Part shown: positions 37,718 to 48,299 of the stretch, in pieces | Layout of the letters: the number at the start of each line of letters is the position of its first letter | Position numbering within the stretch: position 1 is the first letter of the stretch | Program-made: the position numbers and the translations under genes | Source: an uncultured Chlorobiota bacterium | GTDB taxonomy: Bacteria > Bacteroidota > Ignavibacteria > UBA10030 > UBA6906 | Direction: 5' to 3' | Assembly (NCBI GenBank): GCA_900696645.1 | Contig: CAADGV010000043.1 | Location: 1 to 64,000 of the forward strand | DNA: 64,000 bases | Notes under the pieces: generated by a model | What the model was told of the DNA's origin: nothing | Databases searched by the model: none | What the model saw: only the letters and a program-made list of their open reading frames with translations

Positions 37718-37936
37718 TCATTTGTATCTGTACGTGATTCTTCCTTTGGTGAGATCATACGGCGACAACTCGACGGTCACCTTGTCGCCGACAAGAATCT
37801 TGATGAAATTCATGCGCATCTTTCCGGAAATGTGGGCTAAAACTTCGTGCCCGTTCTCCAGACTGACTTTGAACATTGCATTCGGCAATGTATCCGTGAT
37901 AACACCGTCAACTTTAATGGGACCTTGTTTTGCCAT
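37718..37936 (-). CDS. infA: Translation initiation factor IF-1
   Basis: [45 protein letters not shown]. Confidence 0.97.
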   Translation of the reverse strand: MAKQGPIKVDGVITDTLPNAMFKVSLENGHEVLAHISGKMRMNFIKILVGDKVTVELSPYDLTKGRITYRYK

Positions 37937-37954
37937 ACTTCAGAAGTTCCGGAC

Positions 37955-38719
37955 TTAGCGTGTCAGAATTTCAGCTTCTCCTTTTCGTACAACAACTGTG
38001 TGCTCAAAATGCGCCGATGGCTTCCTGTCGACCGTTCTCACCGTCCAACCATCGGGATCGTGCTCTACTTTGTAGGTTCCGGCGTTCACCATCGGCTCGA
38101 TAGCAAGCACCATCCCCTCCTTCAACTTCACGCCTGTTCCGGGGTCGCCGTAGTTGGGAATCGCCGGCTCTTCATGCAAGCTCTTCCCTACGCCGTGTCC
38201 CACAAGGTCTCTTACAACCGAATACCCGTTTGCTTCTACATACTTCTGGACAGCAAACGATACATCATGAATGTGATTCCCTGCAACCGCTTTCTCAATT
38301 CCCTTGTAGAGGGATTCCTCCGTCACCCGCATCAGCCGCTGCTTTTCCGCCGAAATCCGACCGACAGCAAATGTTCGAGCGCTGTCACCGTAGTAGCCGT
38401 TCTTTCGAACACCGACGTCAATCGATACTATCTGCCCCTCTTCCAACTTTCTGCCGTTCGGAATCCCGTGAACCACCTCTTCATCTATTGAGATACAGAG
38501 GCTTGACGGAAACAAGTTCTTCTTGTCGCTGCCGTACCCCTTGAACGCCGGTGTACCGCCTCTTGACCTGATGAACCGTTCAGCAATCTCATCGAGTTCT
38601 TTCGCATCGACTCCGGGCTTGATCCTTGTTCCTACTAATGCAAGAACCTCCGCCACAATCTGACTACTCTCCCGAATCAACTCGATCTCGCGCGGCGACT
38701 TTATCGGAACTTTACCCAT
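37955..38719 (-). CDS. map: Methionine aminopeptidase type I
   Basis: SIDVGVRKNGYYGDSART, GHGVGKSLHEEP, MVLAIEPMVNAG. Confidence 0.96.
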   Translation of the reverse strand: MGKVPIKSPREIELIRESSQIVAEVLALVGTRIKPGVDAKELDEIAERFIRSRGGTPAFKGYGSDKKNLFPSSLCISIDEEVVHGIPNGRKLEEGQIVSIDVGVRKNGYYGDSARTFAVGRISAEKQRLMRVTEESLYKGIEKAVAGNHIHDVSFAVQKYVEANGYSVVRDLVGHGVGKSLHEEPAIPNYGDPGTGVKLKEGMVLAIEPMVNAGTYKVEHDPDGWTVRTVDRKPSAHFEHTVVVRKGEAEILTR

Positions 38720-38735
38720 AATGCTCTGCGCCCGG

Positions 38736-40061
38736 TTACCTCATCCGCCCTTTCAGCTTACCGGACTTCATAAACCCATCGTAATGTCGCATCAGGAGAT
38801 GCGACTCAAGTTGCTGTAACGTATCGAGCGCAACTCCCACCATAATCAACAAGCTGGTGCCTCCAAAGAATTGCGCAAAACTCGGTGTCACATTGAAACG
38901 CGACACAAATGCCGGGAGGATCGCCACGATCGCAAGAAAGACAGAGCCCGGCAGTGTAATTTTTGTCAGAATGTTGTCGATATAGTCTGATGTGTGTTTG
39001 CCGGGACGAATGCCCGGGATAAACCCGCCTTGCTTCTGCATGTTCTCCGCCACGTCTTTCGGATTAAAAGCGATCGCCGTGTAGAAATAGGTGAAGAAGA
39101 TAATCATCAATGCGTACACAACGGAATACGTGACCGAGGTATATTGGAAGTAACTCGCCGCTTCCTGCATCCATTCACTCGTCGGGAAGAACGTCACCGC
39201 CGTCTGCGGAATGAACATAATCGACTGGGCAAAGATAATCGGCATAACGCCCGCCGTGTTAACGCGCATCGGGATGTATTGCGTAACACCGCCATAGACT
39301 TTCCGACCGACAACACGCTTCGCGTACTGAACCGGAATTCTCCGCGTTCCCTGTGTTACGAGCACGACGCCCGCAACAACCGCAACCATGAAGGCAACCA
39401 GAACGGTTCCGATGATGATATTCTGGCTGACCACAAACTGATCGATGATCGAGTGCGGGAAACGGGCAATAATACCGATAAAGATGATCAGCGAAATACC
39501 GTTACCGATGCCTCGCTCGGTTATCTGTTCACCCAGCCACATCATGAAAATCGTCCCCGCCGTCAGGAAGATAACCGTCGAAAGAGTGAACGCTACTCCC
39601 TGCACAGCCTCCGGCACAATCGGAATACCGGCAACATTCAGATTCAGCAATCGAACGCTGACACCCCACGCCTGAAGCGATGCAACAAGCACGGTTCCAT
39701 AACGGGTCAACTGTGTCAGTTTGCGTCGTCCTTCCTCTCCTTCCTTCGAGAGTTTCTGGAAGTAGGGAACAACGGCGCCGAGCAACTGCAAGATAATAGA
39801 CGCGCTGATGTAGGGCATGATGCCCAATGCGAATACCGCCGCGTTCTGGAACGCGCCGCCCACAAACAAATCGTACAGCCCGAACAGCGTATTCTGTTCC
39901 TGATTCTTCACCGCCTGTGCGAGCAGAATCGCATCCACGCCCGGCAATGTTACGTGCGCCCCGATCCGAACCACAACGAGAATCAACGCCGTGAAAAGGA
40001 GTCGCGTGCGAAGTTCCTGAATCTTGAAAACGTTACGAAAACTGTCGACTAAGTTAACCAT
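38736..40061 (-). CDS. secY: Protein translocase subunit SecY
   Basis: SecY-family transmembrane sequence in canonical position; overlaps rplO stop by one base. Confidence 0.97.
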   Translation of the reverse strand: MVNLVDSFRNVFKIQELRTRLLFTALILVVVRIGAHVTLPGVDAILLAQAVKNQEQNTLFGLYDLFVGGAFQNAAVFALGIMPYISASIILQLLGAVVPYFQKLSKEGEEGRRKLTQLTRYGTVLVASLQAWGVSVRLLNLNVAGIPIVPEAVQGVAFTLSTVIFLTAGTIFMMWLGEQITERGIGNGISLIIFIGIIARFPHSIIDQFVVSQNIIIGTVLVAFMVAVVAGVVLVTQGTRRIPVQYAKRVVGRKVYGGVTQYIPMRVNTAGVMPIIFAQSIMFIPQTAVTFFPTSEWMQEAASYFQYTSVTYSVVYALMIIFFTYFYTAIAFNPKDVAENMQKQGGFIPGIRPGKHTSDYIDNILTKITLPGSVFLAIVAILPAFVSRFNVTPSFAQFFGGTSLLIMVGVALDTLQQLESHLLMRHYDGFMKSGKLKGRMR

Positions 40062-40543
40062 TATTCTTTCGGAGTTGAGCTGATTGTTTGCGCTTTGCCG
40101 CCTGCCTTTTCGATCTTCTCCTGGGCGGATTTGCTGAATGCATGCGCGGTAACGTCGAGCTTCGCATTCAGATCGCCATTACCAAGTACTTTCACCGGGG
40201 CGGACGATTTCTTGACGACACCAAGCTTGGAAAGAACCTGCGGCGTAATAACCCCCGACTGCAACTTCCCGTCTTGGGAGAGCTTTCCAAGCGTCTCGAC
40301 ATTGACTATCTGATATTCGACTCTGAACGGGCTGGTGAAACCCCGTTTGGGAACGCGCCGGACCAGCGGCATCTGGCCGCCTTCGAATCCGGCAACGAAA
40401 CGTGTTCCTGAACGGGAACCTGCGCCCTTGTGTCCGCGGGTAGAAGTCCCGCCATGACCTGAGCCCTGCCCTCTTCCGATACGCTTGCGCCGTTTGCGCG
40501 ACCCGGCTGCGGGTTTGAGATTGCTGAGAATATCCTTTGCCAT
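40061..40543 (-). CDS. rplO: 50S ribosomal protein L15
   Basis: LSNLKPAAGSRKRRKRIGRGQGSGHGGTSTRGHKGAGSRSG. Confidence 0.97.
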   Translation of the reverse strand: MAKDILSNLKPAAGSRKRRKRIGRGQGSGHGGTSTRGHKGAGSRSGTRFVAGFEGGQMPLVRRVPKRGFTSPFRVEYQIVNVETLGKLSQDGKLQSGVITPQVLSKLGVVKKSSAPVKVLGNGDLNAKLDVTAHAFSKSAQEKIEKAGGKAQTISSTPKE

Positions 40544-40576
40544 TTCTATCCTTATCTTGCTTGAGCGAAAACGGCG

Positions 40577-40762
40577 TCAGTTGATTTCTTCGACCGTCAC
40601 CAGATGGACAACCTTGCGAATCATGCCGCGAATTTGCGGTGAATCGTTTTTCTCGACAGAGTAACCCGGCCGTCCGAGGCCAAGCGCCTTGATCGTGCGC
40701 TTCTGCGGCTCAATCTGGTCGATGATGCTTCGCTTCTGTGTGATTTTCAGTTTCTTTGCCAT
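40577..40762 (-). CDS. rpmD: 50S ribosomal protein L30
   Basis: KITQKRSIIDQIEPQKRTIKALGLGRPGYSVEKNDSPQIRGMIRKVVHLV. Confidence 0.95.
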   Translation of the reverse strand: MAKKLKITQKRSIIDQIEPQKRTIKALGLGRPGYSVEKNDSPQIRGMIRKVVHLVTVEEIN

Positions 40763-40773
40763 TGCCTTCTACC

Positions 40774-41301
40774 TTATTGTGCAGACTGTGCAGTCGCTTG
40801 GTTGCCGAACAACTCCGGCAATGTAACACCGCGTCGTGATGCCACCGATTTCGCATCGGAAAGACTCTGCAACGCCGCCATTGTTGCCTTCACCACATTG
40901 TGCGGATTGGAGGAACCCATCGACTTCGTCAGAACATCTCTCACACCGGCAGATTCAAGAACAGCGCGAACGCCTCCACCTGCAATTAAGCCGGTACCTG
41001 GCGACGCGGGCTTCAACATCACACGTCCCGCACCGTACTTCCCGATTACTTCGTGAGGGATTGTTCCCTTGACGATGTGAACGAAGACGACATTCTTCTT
41101 CGCATCATCCACGCCTTTGGCTATTGCATCAGCTACTTCGTTTGCCTTACCGAGGCCGATGCCGACATGTCCCTTGCCGTCGCCGACTGCGACGATGGCG
41201 TTGAAGCTGAACCGGCGTCCGCCCTTCACAACCTTTGCAACACGGTTGATGTGGACGAGCCTGTCCTTCAGCTCCATATCACTTGCTTTAATTCGTGCCA
41301 A
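40774..41301 (-). CDS. rpsE: 30S ribosomal protein S5 (TTG start)
   Basis: [46 protein letters not shown]. Confidence 0.96.
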   Translation of the reverse strand: MARIKASDMELKDRLVHINRVAKVVKGGRRFSFNAIVAVGDGKGHVGIGLGKANEVADAIAKGVDDAKKNVVFVHIVKGTIPHEVIGKYGAGRVMLKPASPGTGLIAGGGVRAVLESAGVRDVLTKSMGSSNPHNVVKATMAALQSLSDAKSVASRRGVTLPELFGNQATAQSAQ

Positions 41302-41350
41302 CGTTTTTCCTTCGTTAATGACCTTGTGAAAAACTTCCTGTGCTTCACTG

Positions 41351-41421
41351 CTCTCGGGCGTGGATTCGAACCACGATTAACGGCTCCAAAGGCCGCTGTC
41401 CTGCCATTGGACGACCCGAGA
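41351..41421 (-). tRNA. tRNA-Gln (anticodon TTG), CCA not encoded
   Basis: TCTCGGG-TC-GTCC-AATGGCA-GGAC-A-GCGGC-CTTTGGA-GCCGT-TAAT-CGTGG-TTCGAAT-CCACG-CCCGAGA-G; all four stems pair. Confidence 0.93.
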
Positions 41422-41433
41422 ATTTTTTCCGGT

Positions 41434-41457
41434 CGGGCGGGAGACAGCCTGCGCCCG
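41434..41457 (-). other. Hairpin between rplR stop and tRNA-Gln 5' end
   Basis: cgggcg ... cgcccg 6-bp GC stem with 12-nt loop. Confidence 0.4.
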
Positions 41458-41463
41458 GGCGAA

Positions 41464-41832
41464 TCAGAACTTCAGTCCGCCTTCCCGTGCGCCATCGGCC
41501 ATTGCTTTCACGACGCCGTGGTACAGGTACCCGTTCCGGTCGAACACCACTTCTTTGATATTTGCCGAGACGGCCTTTTTCGCAACCAGTTCGCCAACCT
41601 TCTTGCTGATGTTCATCTGGCCTTTGATGCCGTTGAAATCGCCCTTCAGGTCTTTCGAGATATCGGAAACCGACACCAGCGTTCTGCTTGTCGTGTCGTC
41701 GATGATCTGTGCATAGACATGTTTCGCGCTTCGAAAGATAGTCAGCCGCGGACGCTCGGGCGTTCCGGTGACACGCTTCCTGATATGCACTTTAATACGG
41801 CTGCGATTTTCTGATTTACGTTTCGTAATCAT
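41464..41832 (-). CDS. rplR: 50S ribosomal protein L18
   Basis: RIKVHIRKRVTGTPERPRLTIFRSAKHVYAQIIDD. Confidence 0.96.
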   Translation of the reverse strand: MITKRKSENRSRIKVHIRKRVTGTPERPRLTIFRSAKHVYAQIIDDTTSRTLVSVSDISKDLKGDFNGIKGQMNISKKVGELVAKKAVSANIKEVVFDRNGYLYHGVVKAMADGAREGGLKF

Positions 41833-41853
41833 GTTCTATCCTTAAAAACTCGG

Positions 41854-42405
41854 TTACTTGCCTGCGCCCGCCGCAGCAGCCTTCCCTGCCTTGCGACGAA
41901 TGTGTTCGCCCTCGTACTTCACTCCCTTGCCTTTATACGGCTCGGGCGGACGGAACGAGCGGATTTTCGCGGCGACTTGTCCCACCAACTGCTTGTCGAT
42001 ACCGGAAACCACGATACTCGTGGGGGTGGGCGTTTCAATTTTGATCGCTTCCGGAGGCCCGAACAGAATCGGGTGAGAGTAGCCGAGCGCGAGCTGGACC
42101 TTCTTCCCCTTCATTTCGGCCTTGTACCCGACACCGACCAGTTCGAGTTTCCGCGAGTAGCCTTCGGTAACGCCGGTGATCATATTCTGCATCAACGCAC
42201 GCCACAAACCGTGCAGCGAGCGGATTTCTTTTGCGTCCGATGATCGCGTTATGAACACCTGATTGTCCTTGATTTCAAACCCGATGTCTTCATGCACCTG
42301 TGCAGAAAGTTCCCCCTTCGGCCCTTTCACGGACACCTGCTGAGCCGTCCGCTGCACCTTGACGCCGTTTGAAATGTTGATTGGTTTTTTGCCAACTCGT
42401 GACAC
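41854..42405 (-). CDS. rplF: 50S ribosomal protein L6 (GTG start)
   Basis: MSRVGKKPINISNGVKVQ...PEPYKGKGVKYEGEHIRRKAGKA. Confidence 0.96.
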   Translation of the reverse strand: MSRVGKKPINISNGVKVQRTAQQVSVKGPKGELSAQVHEDIGFEIKDNQVFITRSSDAKEIRSLHGLWRALMQNMITGVTEGYSRKLELVGVGYKAEMKGKKVQLALGYSHPILFGPPEAIKIETPTPTSIVVSGIDKQLVGQVAAKIRSFRPPEPYKGKGVKYEGEHIRRKAGKAAAAGAGK

Positions 42406-42429
42406 GTTTCTTTCTCCTTACGTCAATAA

Positions 42430-42825
42430 TTACCAGATCTCACAGAGTACTTCGCCGCCGATTTTCGCGGCACGGGCCTGGCGATCCGTCATTAATCCTC
42501 GGGACGTTGACAACACTGCAATGCCCAGACCTCCCAACACTCTCGGAATGCTTTCCGCGTCCGAGTATTTGCGGAGCCCCGGAGAACTGATGCGCTTCAA
42601 CCCGCCGATGACCGGCTTCCCGTCGTTGTATTTCAACTGAATACGCAGGGTTCCTTGCGGGCCCGTTTTCACCTCCGTGAAGCCCGAGATCATATTTTGT
42701 GCGAGCAAAACCTTCGTCAACTCTCGCTTTAGGTTGGAGGCGGGAATATCGACACGTTTGTGCTTTGCCTGAAGGGCATTACGCAATCGTGTGAGATAAT
42801 CAGCTACCGGGTCTGTCATTGTCAT
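42430..42825 (-). CDS. rpsH: 30S ribosomal protein S8
   Basis: DPVADYLTRLRNALQAKHKRVDIPAS...GIAVLSTSRGLMTDRQARAAKIGGEVLCEIW. Confidence 0.96.
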   Translation of the reverse strand: MTMTDPVADYLTRLRNALQAKHKRVDIPASNLKRELTKVLLAQNMISGFTEVKTGPQGTLRIQLKYNDGKPVIGGLKRISSPGLRKYSDAESIPRVLGGLGIAVLSTSRGLMTDRQARAAKIGGEVLCEIW

Positions 42826-42878
42826 GTGTACAACTCCTGCTTCAATGTCTTGTGTTCTGAACGTAACGGCTCATCAAT

Positions 42879-43148
42879 CTACCAACTCGATTTCACGACG
42901 CCGGGAATCTTTCCATCAAGTGCCATGTCACGGAATGCAATACGTGACAGGCCGAATTTTCTGAGAAATCCGCGGGGTCTACCCGACATGGAGCACCGGT
43001 TGTGGAGACGCGTCGGTGCGCTGTTGCGTGGCAACTTCTGCAGCCCCGCAAAGTCTCCCTTCTCCTTCAGTTCCCGCCTGATGGCTGCGTACTTCGCAAC
43101 CATTTTCTGTCGTTTCAGTTCTCGTGCTTTTGCGCTTAGTTTTGCCAT
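42879..43148 (-). CDS. rpsN: 30S ribosomal protein S14 (long form)
   Basis: [51 protein letters not shown]. Confidence 0.96.
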   Translation of the reverse strand: MAKLSAKARELKRQKMVAKYAAIRRELKEKGDFAGLQKLPRNSAPTRLHNRCSMSGRPRGFLRKFGLSRIAFRDMALDGKIPGVVKSSW

Positions 43149-43164
43149 GCCGGCAATTCTCCTG

Positions 43165-43857
43165 TTAGGATTTTTGAGTTTCCAGAACTTCCTGCCGCTT
43201 TACAAACGGGAAGCCCAATGACTTCAACAACTCGTATGCTTCCTGATCCGTCTTTGCTGTCGTAACGAACGTGATATCCATGCCGAAGATCTTCGAGATC
43301 TTGTCAACATCGATTTCGGGAAATACGATATGTTCTTTCAAACCAAGTGTGTAGTTACCGCGGCCGTCGAACGACTTGTCGTTCAGCCCGCGGAAGTCAC
43401 GCATTCGTGGAACAACAACCGCAACGAAGCGGTCAAAGAATTCCCACATGCGTGCCCGTCGGAGTGTCACTCTGCACCCGATTGGCATGCCTTCACGCAA
43501 CTTGAAATTCGAGATGGCTTTTTTCGCCTTCGTAATCACGACTTTCTGCCCGACAATCGATTCGAGATCACGCGCCGCAGAGTCAACCAACTTCGCATCC
43601 TGTGTTGCCTGCCCGACACCGATGTTCACCGAAATTTTCTCAAGCCGGGGAACCTGCATCACGCTTTTGTACTTGAAACGCTTCATCAATGCCGGAACAA
43701 CATCGGCGCAGTATGTTGTCAGCAAACGCGGAGTAACGCGTTCTTCCTTACCTGATGAGCGCGGCGCCTTGTCCGGAGCTTGCGCTGCAGCGGCGCCTTT
43801 CTCTTTCTTTTTCTCGGGTTTTGGAGCCCCGCCTTTTTTCGATTTCTCTTCAGCCAT
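43165..43857 (-). CDS. rplE: 50S ribosomal protein L5 with ~45-aa N-terminal extension
   Basis: Core [21 protein letters not shown]...; N-terminal [39 protein letters not shown]. Confidence 0.95.
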   Translation of the reverse strand: MAEEKSKKGGAPKPEKKKEKGAAAAQAPDKAPRSSGKEERVTPRLLTTYCADVVPALMKRFKYKSVMQVPRLEKISVNIGVGQATQDAKLVDSAARDLESIVGQKVVITKAKKAISNFKLREGMPIGCRVTLRRARMWEFFDRFVAVVVPRMRDFRGLNDKSFDGRGNYTLGLKEHIVFPEIDVDKISKIFGMDITFVTTAKTDQEAYELLKSLGFPFVKRQEVLETQKS

Positions 43858-43919
43858 GGAACTGTGCTTTCATGATTATGGTGTGTCTGGTCTTTGTCAG
43901 ACAGTTGGTTCGATGTTCA

Positions 43920-44240
43920 CTAAAACGTTTCGCCGGTTGCCTTGGAAACGCGAAGGCGCGTTTTTTTGCCTGTCGTAGCGTCTTTGATCAACTTAGTGCC
44001 AACGCGTGTCGGCTCGCCGGTTTTCGGCTCGATCAGCATCACATTGGAAACGTTGATACTTGCCTCTTTCTGGACGATGCCGCCCTGCGGATTTTTCTGG
44101 CTCGGACGCGAGTGCCGCTTCATGATGTTGACGCCTTCAATAATCACGCGGTTCCTGTCCGGAAATACTTTCAGCACTTTTCCGGTTTTGCCTTTGGCGT
44201 TGCCGGAGATGACGATCACGTTATCGTTCTTGCGAATCAT
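43920..44240 (-). CDS. rplX: 50S ribosomal protein L24
   Basis: [53 protein letters not shown]. Confidence 0.96.
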   Translation of the reverse strand: MIRKNDNVIVISGNAKGKTGKVLKVFPDRNRVIIEGVNIMKRHSRPSQKNPQGGIVQKEASINVSNVMLIEPKTGEPTRVGTKLIKDATTGKKTRLRVSKATGETF

Positions 44241-44253
44241 TATTCTTCCTCAA

Positions 44254-44622
44254 TTACAAAACTTCGGGTGCGAGGGAAACAATCTTCATGTACTGCTTCT
44301 CGCGCAGTTCACGTGCCACGGGACCGAAGATACGGCTTCCCCGCGGCTCGCCTGCATCGTTTATCAACACCGCGGCATTCTCATCAAAGCGGATGAACGA
44401 GCCGTCCTTCCGTCGTGTTTCTTTCCGGGTTCTCACAATTACCGCTTTGGCAACTTCGCCCTTCTTTACTGTTGCGCCGGGGATGGCTGATTTCACGGCA
44501 ACAATCACCACATCGCCAAGTCCTGCATACCGGCGGTCGTGGCCGCCGAGCACGCGAATGCATCGCGCTCTTTTCGCACCGGAATTGTCGGCTACGACGA
44601 GATTGGTTTCTTCTTGTATCAT
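44254..44622 (-). CDS. rplN: 50S ribosomal protein L14
   Basis: [37 protein letters not shown]. Confidence 0.97.
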   Translation of the reverse strand: MIQEETNLVVADNSGAKRARCIRVLGGHDRRYAGLGDVVIVAVKSAIPGATVKKGEVAKAVIVRTRKETRRKDGSFIRFDENAAVLINDAGEPRGSRIFGPVARELREKQYMKIVSLAPEVL

Positions 44623-44646
44623 GACACTTTCTCCGTGGACAGCTGG

Positions 44647-44919
44647 TTACTTGGCTTTTTCGATAATTTCAACGAGGCGCCACCGCTTCTGCTTGCTGAG
44701 CGGACGGGTTTCCATAATTTTCACTGTGTCGCCAATCCCCGCTTCTCTCTTTTCGTCGTGTGCCATCAGCTTCGTTGTCAGTTTGAAGTACTTCTTATAG
44801 ATCGGGTGCGGCATCTTGCGCTCGATCGATACCGTAATACTCTTGTCCATTTTATTGCTGACTACTTTGCCGACACGCGTCTTGCGATGGGTGGTGCGTC
44901 GTTGTGTTGTCTCACTCAT
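44647..44919 (-). CDS. rpsQ: 30S ribosomal protein S17
   Basis: [43 protein letters not shown]. Confidence 0.96.
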   Translation of the reverse strand: MSETTQRRTTHRKTRVGKVVSNKMDKSITVSIERKMPHPIYKKYFKLTTKLMAHDEKREAGIGDTVKIMETRPLSKQKRWRLVEIIEKAK

Positions 44920-45131
44920 GACTTCTTTGTCTCAGGTTGTTGTGCTTTCAACTTCTGGTTCAGAACTGTTTGAAGGCGGGCGATATCGCGCCGGACAGTT
45001 CTCACTTTTATCGGGCTCTCGAGCTGGCTTGTTGCCAGTTGGAACCGGAGGTTCGAGAGGTTTTCTTCCTCTTCCTGCAATCTCTTCTTCAGTTCTTCAA
45101 CCGGGAGATCCTTGATTTCGAGTGCTTTCAT
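44916..45131 (-). CDS. rpmC: 50S ribosomal protein L29
   Basis: [63 protein letters not shown] overlap with rpsQ. Confidence 0.94.
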   Translation of the reverse strand: MKALEIKDLPVEELKKRLQEEEENLSNLRFQLATSQLESPIKVRTVRRDIARLQTVLNQKLKAQQPETKKS

Positions 45132-45149
45132 TTCTTCTATATCCCTGTA

Positions 45150-45581
45150 TTAAGCCGCTGAACTCGTCCCGTAGTCGGGGCGGACACTGATTTTGGTTTT
45201 GATGGGCAACTTGTGCGATGCCAGGGTGAGTGCTTCAACAGCGACGGCTTTTGAGGTCCCACCGACCTCGAACATGATCCGTCCCGGCTTGACAACCGCC
45301 ACCCAGTATTCCGGCGCGCCCTTTCCGGAACCCATGCGGGTTTCCGCCGGCTTCTTTGTCACGGGTTTGTCGGGAAAAATGCGAATCCAGACTTTTCCTT
45401 CGCGCTTCATCATACGCGTAAGCGCGACACGTGCCGCTTCAATTTGGCGCTGGGTAATCCAACCCGGCTCGAGGGCCTTCAATCCAAAATCACCAAAATC
45501 GACATTCGAGCCGCGGGTGGATTTCCCGCGCATCCGTCCGCGCTGCTGTTTTCTGAATTTCACTCTCTTGGGCATCAACAT
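45150..45581 (-). CDS. rplP: 50S ribosomal protein L16
   Basis: [56 protein letters not shown]. Confidence 0.97.
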   Translation of the reverse strand: MLMPKRVKFRKQQRGRMRGKSTRGSNVDFGDFGLKALEPGWITQRQIEAARVALTRMMKREGKVWIRIFPDKPVTKKPAETRMGSGKGAPEYWVAVVKPGRIMFEVGGTSKAVAVEALTLASHKLPIKTKISVRPDYGTSSAA

Positions 45582-45593
45582 AACATCTGCTCC

Positions 45594-46259
45594 TTACTGA
45601 CTTTTACGGGCGAGTGATTGCTGGGAGTCGCCTTTACCGATCACTTCGCCTTTGCAAATCCACACTTTTACACCGATGGCACCGTACACCGTTCGTGCGG
45701 TTGCCGTTGCGTAATCGATGTCGGCGCGCAATGTATGCAACGGAATGCGGCCTTCTTTGTACTGCTCGCGCCGGGCCATTTCTGCTCCGCCCAACCGACC
45801 CGACGTCATCACACGCACACCCTCGGCACCCATTCTCATCGCTGCCGTGATGCCGTTCTTCATTGCACGACGGAATGCGATACGGCCTTCAAGTTGCTGC
45901 GCGATATTCTCCGCGACGAGATATGCATCGAGCTCGGGACGTTTGATTTCGTTGATGAGGATTTTGACTTCCTTGCTTGTAATCTTCTTCAATTCCTCTT
46001 CAAGTTGGGAGATTTCCTTTCCGCTCCGCCCGATTACAATACCGGGACGTGATGTATTGATGGTGATGACAGCCCGCTTGGGAGTACGTTCGATCAGAAT
46101 TTTTGAGATGCCCGCTTTCTTGAGACGGTTCCGAACGTAGTTGCGAATCGTTGCATCCTCCTGGATTTTTCCGGAGAACGACTTGTCATCGTACCAGTTG
46201 GAATCCCACGAGCGGATGATTCCCAATCTCAAACCAATCGGATTAACTTTCTGTCCCAA
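45594..46259 (-). CDS. rpsC: 30S ribosomal protein S3 (TTG start)
   Basis: [25 protein letters not shown]..., [19 protein letters not shown]. Confidence 0.97.
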   Translation of the reverse strand: MGQKVNPIGLRLGIIRSWDSNWYDDKSFSGKIQEDATIRNYVRNRLKKAGISKILIERTPKRAVITINTSRPGIVIGRSGKEISQLEEELKKITSKEVKILINEIKRPELDAYLVAENIAQQLEGRIAFRRAMKNGITAAMRMGAEGVRVMTSGRLGGAEMARREQYKEGRIPLHTLRADIDYATATARTVYGAIGVKVWICKGEVIGKGDSQQSLARKSQ

Positions 46260-46277
46260 TGTTCCTCCTTAGCGGGA

Positions 46278-46790
46278 TTACTCTGTGTCTTTTTCTTTCG
46301 AAGACGCTTTCTTTGTGCGGGTCTTCGGTTTTTCGGCTGCCGGTTCCGCTTTCTTAGTTTTCTTCGGCTTTGCTTCAGCCGCAGCCGGTTCAGGTGTTGC
46401 CGTCTTTGCTTTCGTTGCCTTCGACTTCGCAGCAGGTTTGGCAACATGTTTTTCGCCCTGCACCACAATCGTCACATGATTCGAGCGCTTGCGAATCCGG
46501 TAAGCGCGGCCCATCGGCGCCGGACTGATGCGCTTCATCGTCATCCCGCCATCAACGAACGCCTCCTTCACCATCATGTCGGAAGTTTCGAGCCGTCCGC
46601 CTTCATCTTTGTTCTGCAGATTCGAGACAGCGGAACGAAGCACCTTCTCGGCCGTTCGTGCCGCATGCTTCGGTGAAAAGTGAAGAATGTGTAATGCCTG
46701 GTCGACAGACTTTCCGCGAATCAAATCAATCACCAGCCGCATCTTGCGCGGCGATGTCCCGACATATCTGTTGATTGCTCGTGCTTCCAT
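46278..46790 (-). CDS. rplV: 50S ribosomal protein L22 with ~60-aa Ala/Lys/Pro-rich C-terminal extension
   Basis: [29 protein letters not shown]...[16 protein letters not shown] then [30 protein letters not shown].... Confidence 0.95.
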   Translation of the reverse strand: MEARAINRYVGTSPRKMRLVIDLIRGKSVDQALHILHFSPKHAARTAEKVLRSAVSNLQNKDEGGRLETSDMMVKEAFVDGGMTMKRISPAPMGRAYRIRKRSNHVTIVVQGEKHVAKPAAKSKATKAKTATPEPAAAEAKPKKTKKAEPAAEKPKTRTKKASSKEKDTE

Positions 46791-46828
46791 GTGTTGAAAT
46801 TTCCTGAGAATGCTTTATCGTTTATCTG

Positions 46829-47116
46829 TCAACCGGCTTTCGACGACTCTTCCTTCTTCACGCCGGGATGAACCCTGAACACACGTGTCGGCGCGAACTC
46901 ACCAAGCTTGTGCCCGACCATTCCCTCATGCACGTACACAGGGATGAATTTGTTCCCGTTATGAACGGCAAACGTGTGGCCGACAAATTCCGGCGTAATA
47001 GTGGATGCACGCGACCAGGTTTTGACAACTTTCTTCTGGTTGGATTTGTTCAGTGCCGTGACTTTCTCCTGCAGCTTGACGCTGACAAACGGGCCTTTTT
47101 TGAGCGAACGACTCAT
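46829..47116 (-). CDS. rpsS: 30S ribosomal protein S19
   Basis: [19 protein letters not shown]...[30 protein letters not shown]. Confidence 0.97.
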   Translation of the reverse strand: MSRSLKKGPFVSVKLQEKVTALNKSNQKKVVKTWSRASTITPEFVGHTFAVHNGNKFIPVYVHEGMVGHKLGEFAPTRVFRVHPGVKKEESSKAG

Positions 47117-47139
47117 GCTCTGCTTTTCCTAAGTTAGAA

Positions 47140-47967
47140 TTACTTTCTGCGCTTGACGATATACTTGCTTGTCGGATTCTTTCTCCAACGCGTTTTCTTT
47201 CCTTTTGTATGCCAGCCCCACGGCGACACCGGATGCGGATTGCCTTGCGGCGACTTTCCTTCACCGCCGCCGTGCGGGTGATCGACAGGGTTCTGGACAA
47301 CTCCGCGTGATTGCGGGCGAATACCCAGCCATCGTGAACGTCCCGCTTTGCCGAGGCTGAGGTTCTCGTGCTCGGGATTGCTTACCATTCCGATTGTTGC
47401 CATGCACTCGGCATGAACATTCCGAACTTCGCCGGAAGGGAGACGCAACTGGGCAAACTTTCCTTCCTTGGCCATCAACTGTACAGAGGCTCCGGCGCTG
47501 CGCGCAAGTTGTGCACCCTTTCCGGGTCGCAACTCAATGTTGTGCACGAACGTACCGGGCGGAATGTTTGCAAGCGGCATGGCATTGCCGTTCTTGATTT
47601 CCGCATCGGCGCCGGAACGTAACACTTCACCGACCTTCACGCCGTCAGCAGCAATAATATAGCGTTTCTCGCCATCGGCGTACTGGAGCAATGCGATGCG
47701 CGATGTACGGTTCGGATCGTATTCAATGGCCACAACTTTGGCATCCATTCCGAGCTTGTTCCGCTTGAAATCGATGATGCGGTACATTTGTTTGTGCCCG
47801 CCGCCGCGGTGACGGGAGGTAATGCGCCCCGTATTGTTGCGTCCTCCGGATTTGCGCAAAGGCTCAAGCAGTCGCTTCTCGGGCCGTGACTTCGTGATCG
47901 TGGCAAAATCGGACACCGACATCCATCGGGTTCCTGCCGTCATTGGTTTGAGTTTACGAATTGCCAT
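47140..47967 (-). CDS. rplB: 50S ribosomal protein L2
   Basis: [27 protein letters not shown]...[33 protein letters not shown]. Confidence 0.98.
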   Translation of the reverse strand: MAIRKLKPMTAGTRWMSVSDFATITKSRPEKRLLEPLRKSGGRNNTGRITSRHRGGGHKQMYRIIDFKRNKLGMDAKVVAIEYDPNRTSRIALLQYADGEKRYIIAADGVKVGEVLRSGADAEIKNGNAMPLANIPPGTFVHNIELRPGKGAQLARSAGASVQLMAKEGKFAQLRLPSGEVRNVHAECMATIGMVSNPEHENLSLGKAGRSRWLGIRPQSRGVVQNPVDHPHGGGEGKSPQGNPHPVSPWGWHTKGKKTRWRKNPTSKYIVKRRK

Positions 47968-47997
47968 AGTTCAACTTTCGGATGTTACAGCGTTCTC

Positions 47998-48288
47998 TTA
48001 CACGTTCTGGAAGAATTCAATCTTGTCGCCTTCCTTGAGCCGCACATATGCTTTCTTCCAGCTCGATGTACGGCCTGCGAAACGACCACGGCGCGTCATC
48101 TGCGATTTTGCTTTCCCTTTATGCGTGGCTGTGCGTACGCCCAGAACGGTGACGTTGAATTTCTTCTCAACCGCCTTCTGAATCGAAATTTTGTTTGCGT
48201 CCTTTTCCACTTCGAACGCGTAGACGCCTTTGTCCTGCATTTCAGTCAGTTTTTCCGTAACAATGGGGCGCTTCAGAATCCCTACCAT
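47998..48288 (-). CDS. rplW: 50S ribosomal protein L23
   Basis: MVGILKRPIVTEKLTEMQDKGVYAFEVEKDANKISIQKAVEKKFNV. Confidence 0.95.
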   Translation of the reverse strand: MVGILKRPIVTEKLTEMQDKGVYAFEVEKDANKISIQKAVEKKFNVTVLGVRTATHKGKAKSQMTRRGRFAGRTSSWKKAYVRLKEGDKIEFFQNV

Positions 48289-48299
48289 AACGTTCTCTC

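Noticed and set aside
37509-37721. 70-aa minus ORF between rpsM and infA
   Set aside because: Out of frame with the clear rpmJ (L36) gene at 37550-37663.
38994-40052. 352-aa plus-strand ORF
   Set aside because: Antisense shadow of secY; compositionally odd (Arg/Asn/His-rich), no family features.
41340-41558. 72-aa plus-strand ORF covering the tRNA
   Set aside because: Antisense to tRNA-Gln and rplR.
46229-46468. 79-aa minus ORF rich in Arg/Lys
   Set aside because: Alternative frame of the low-complexity rplV tail.
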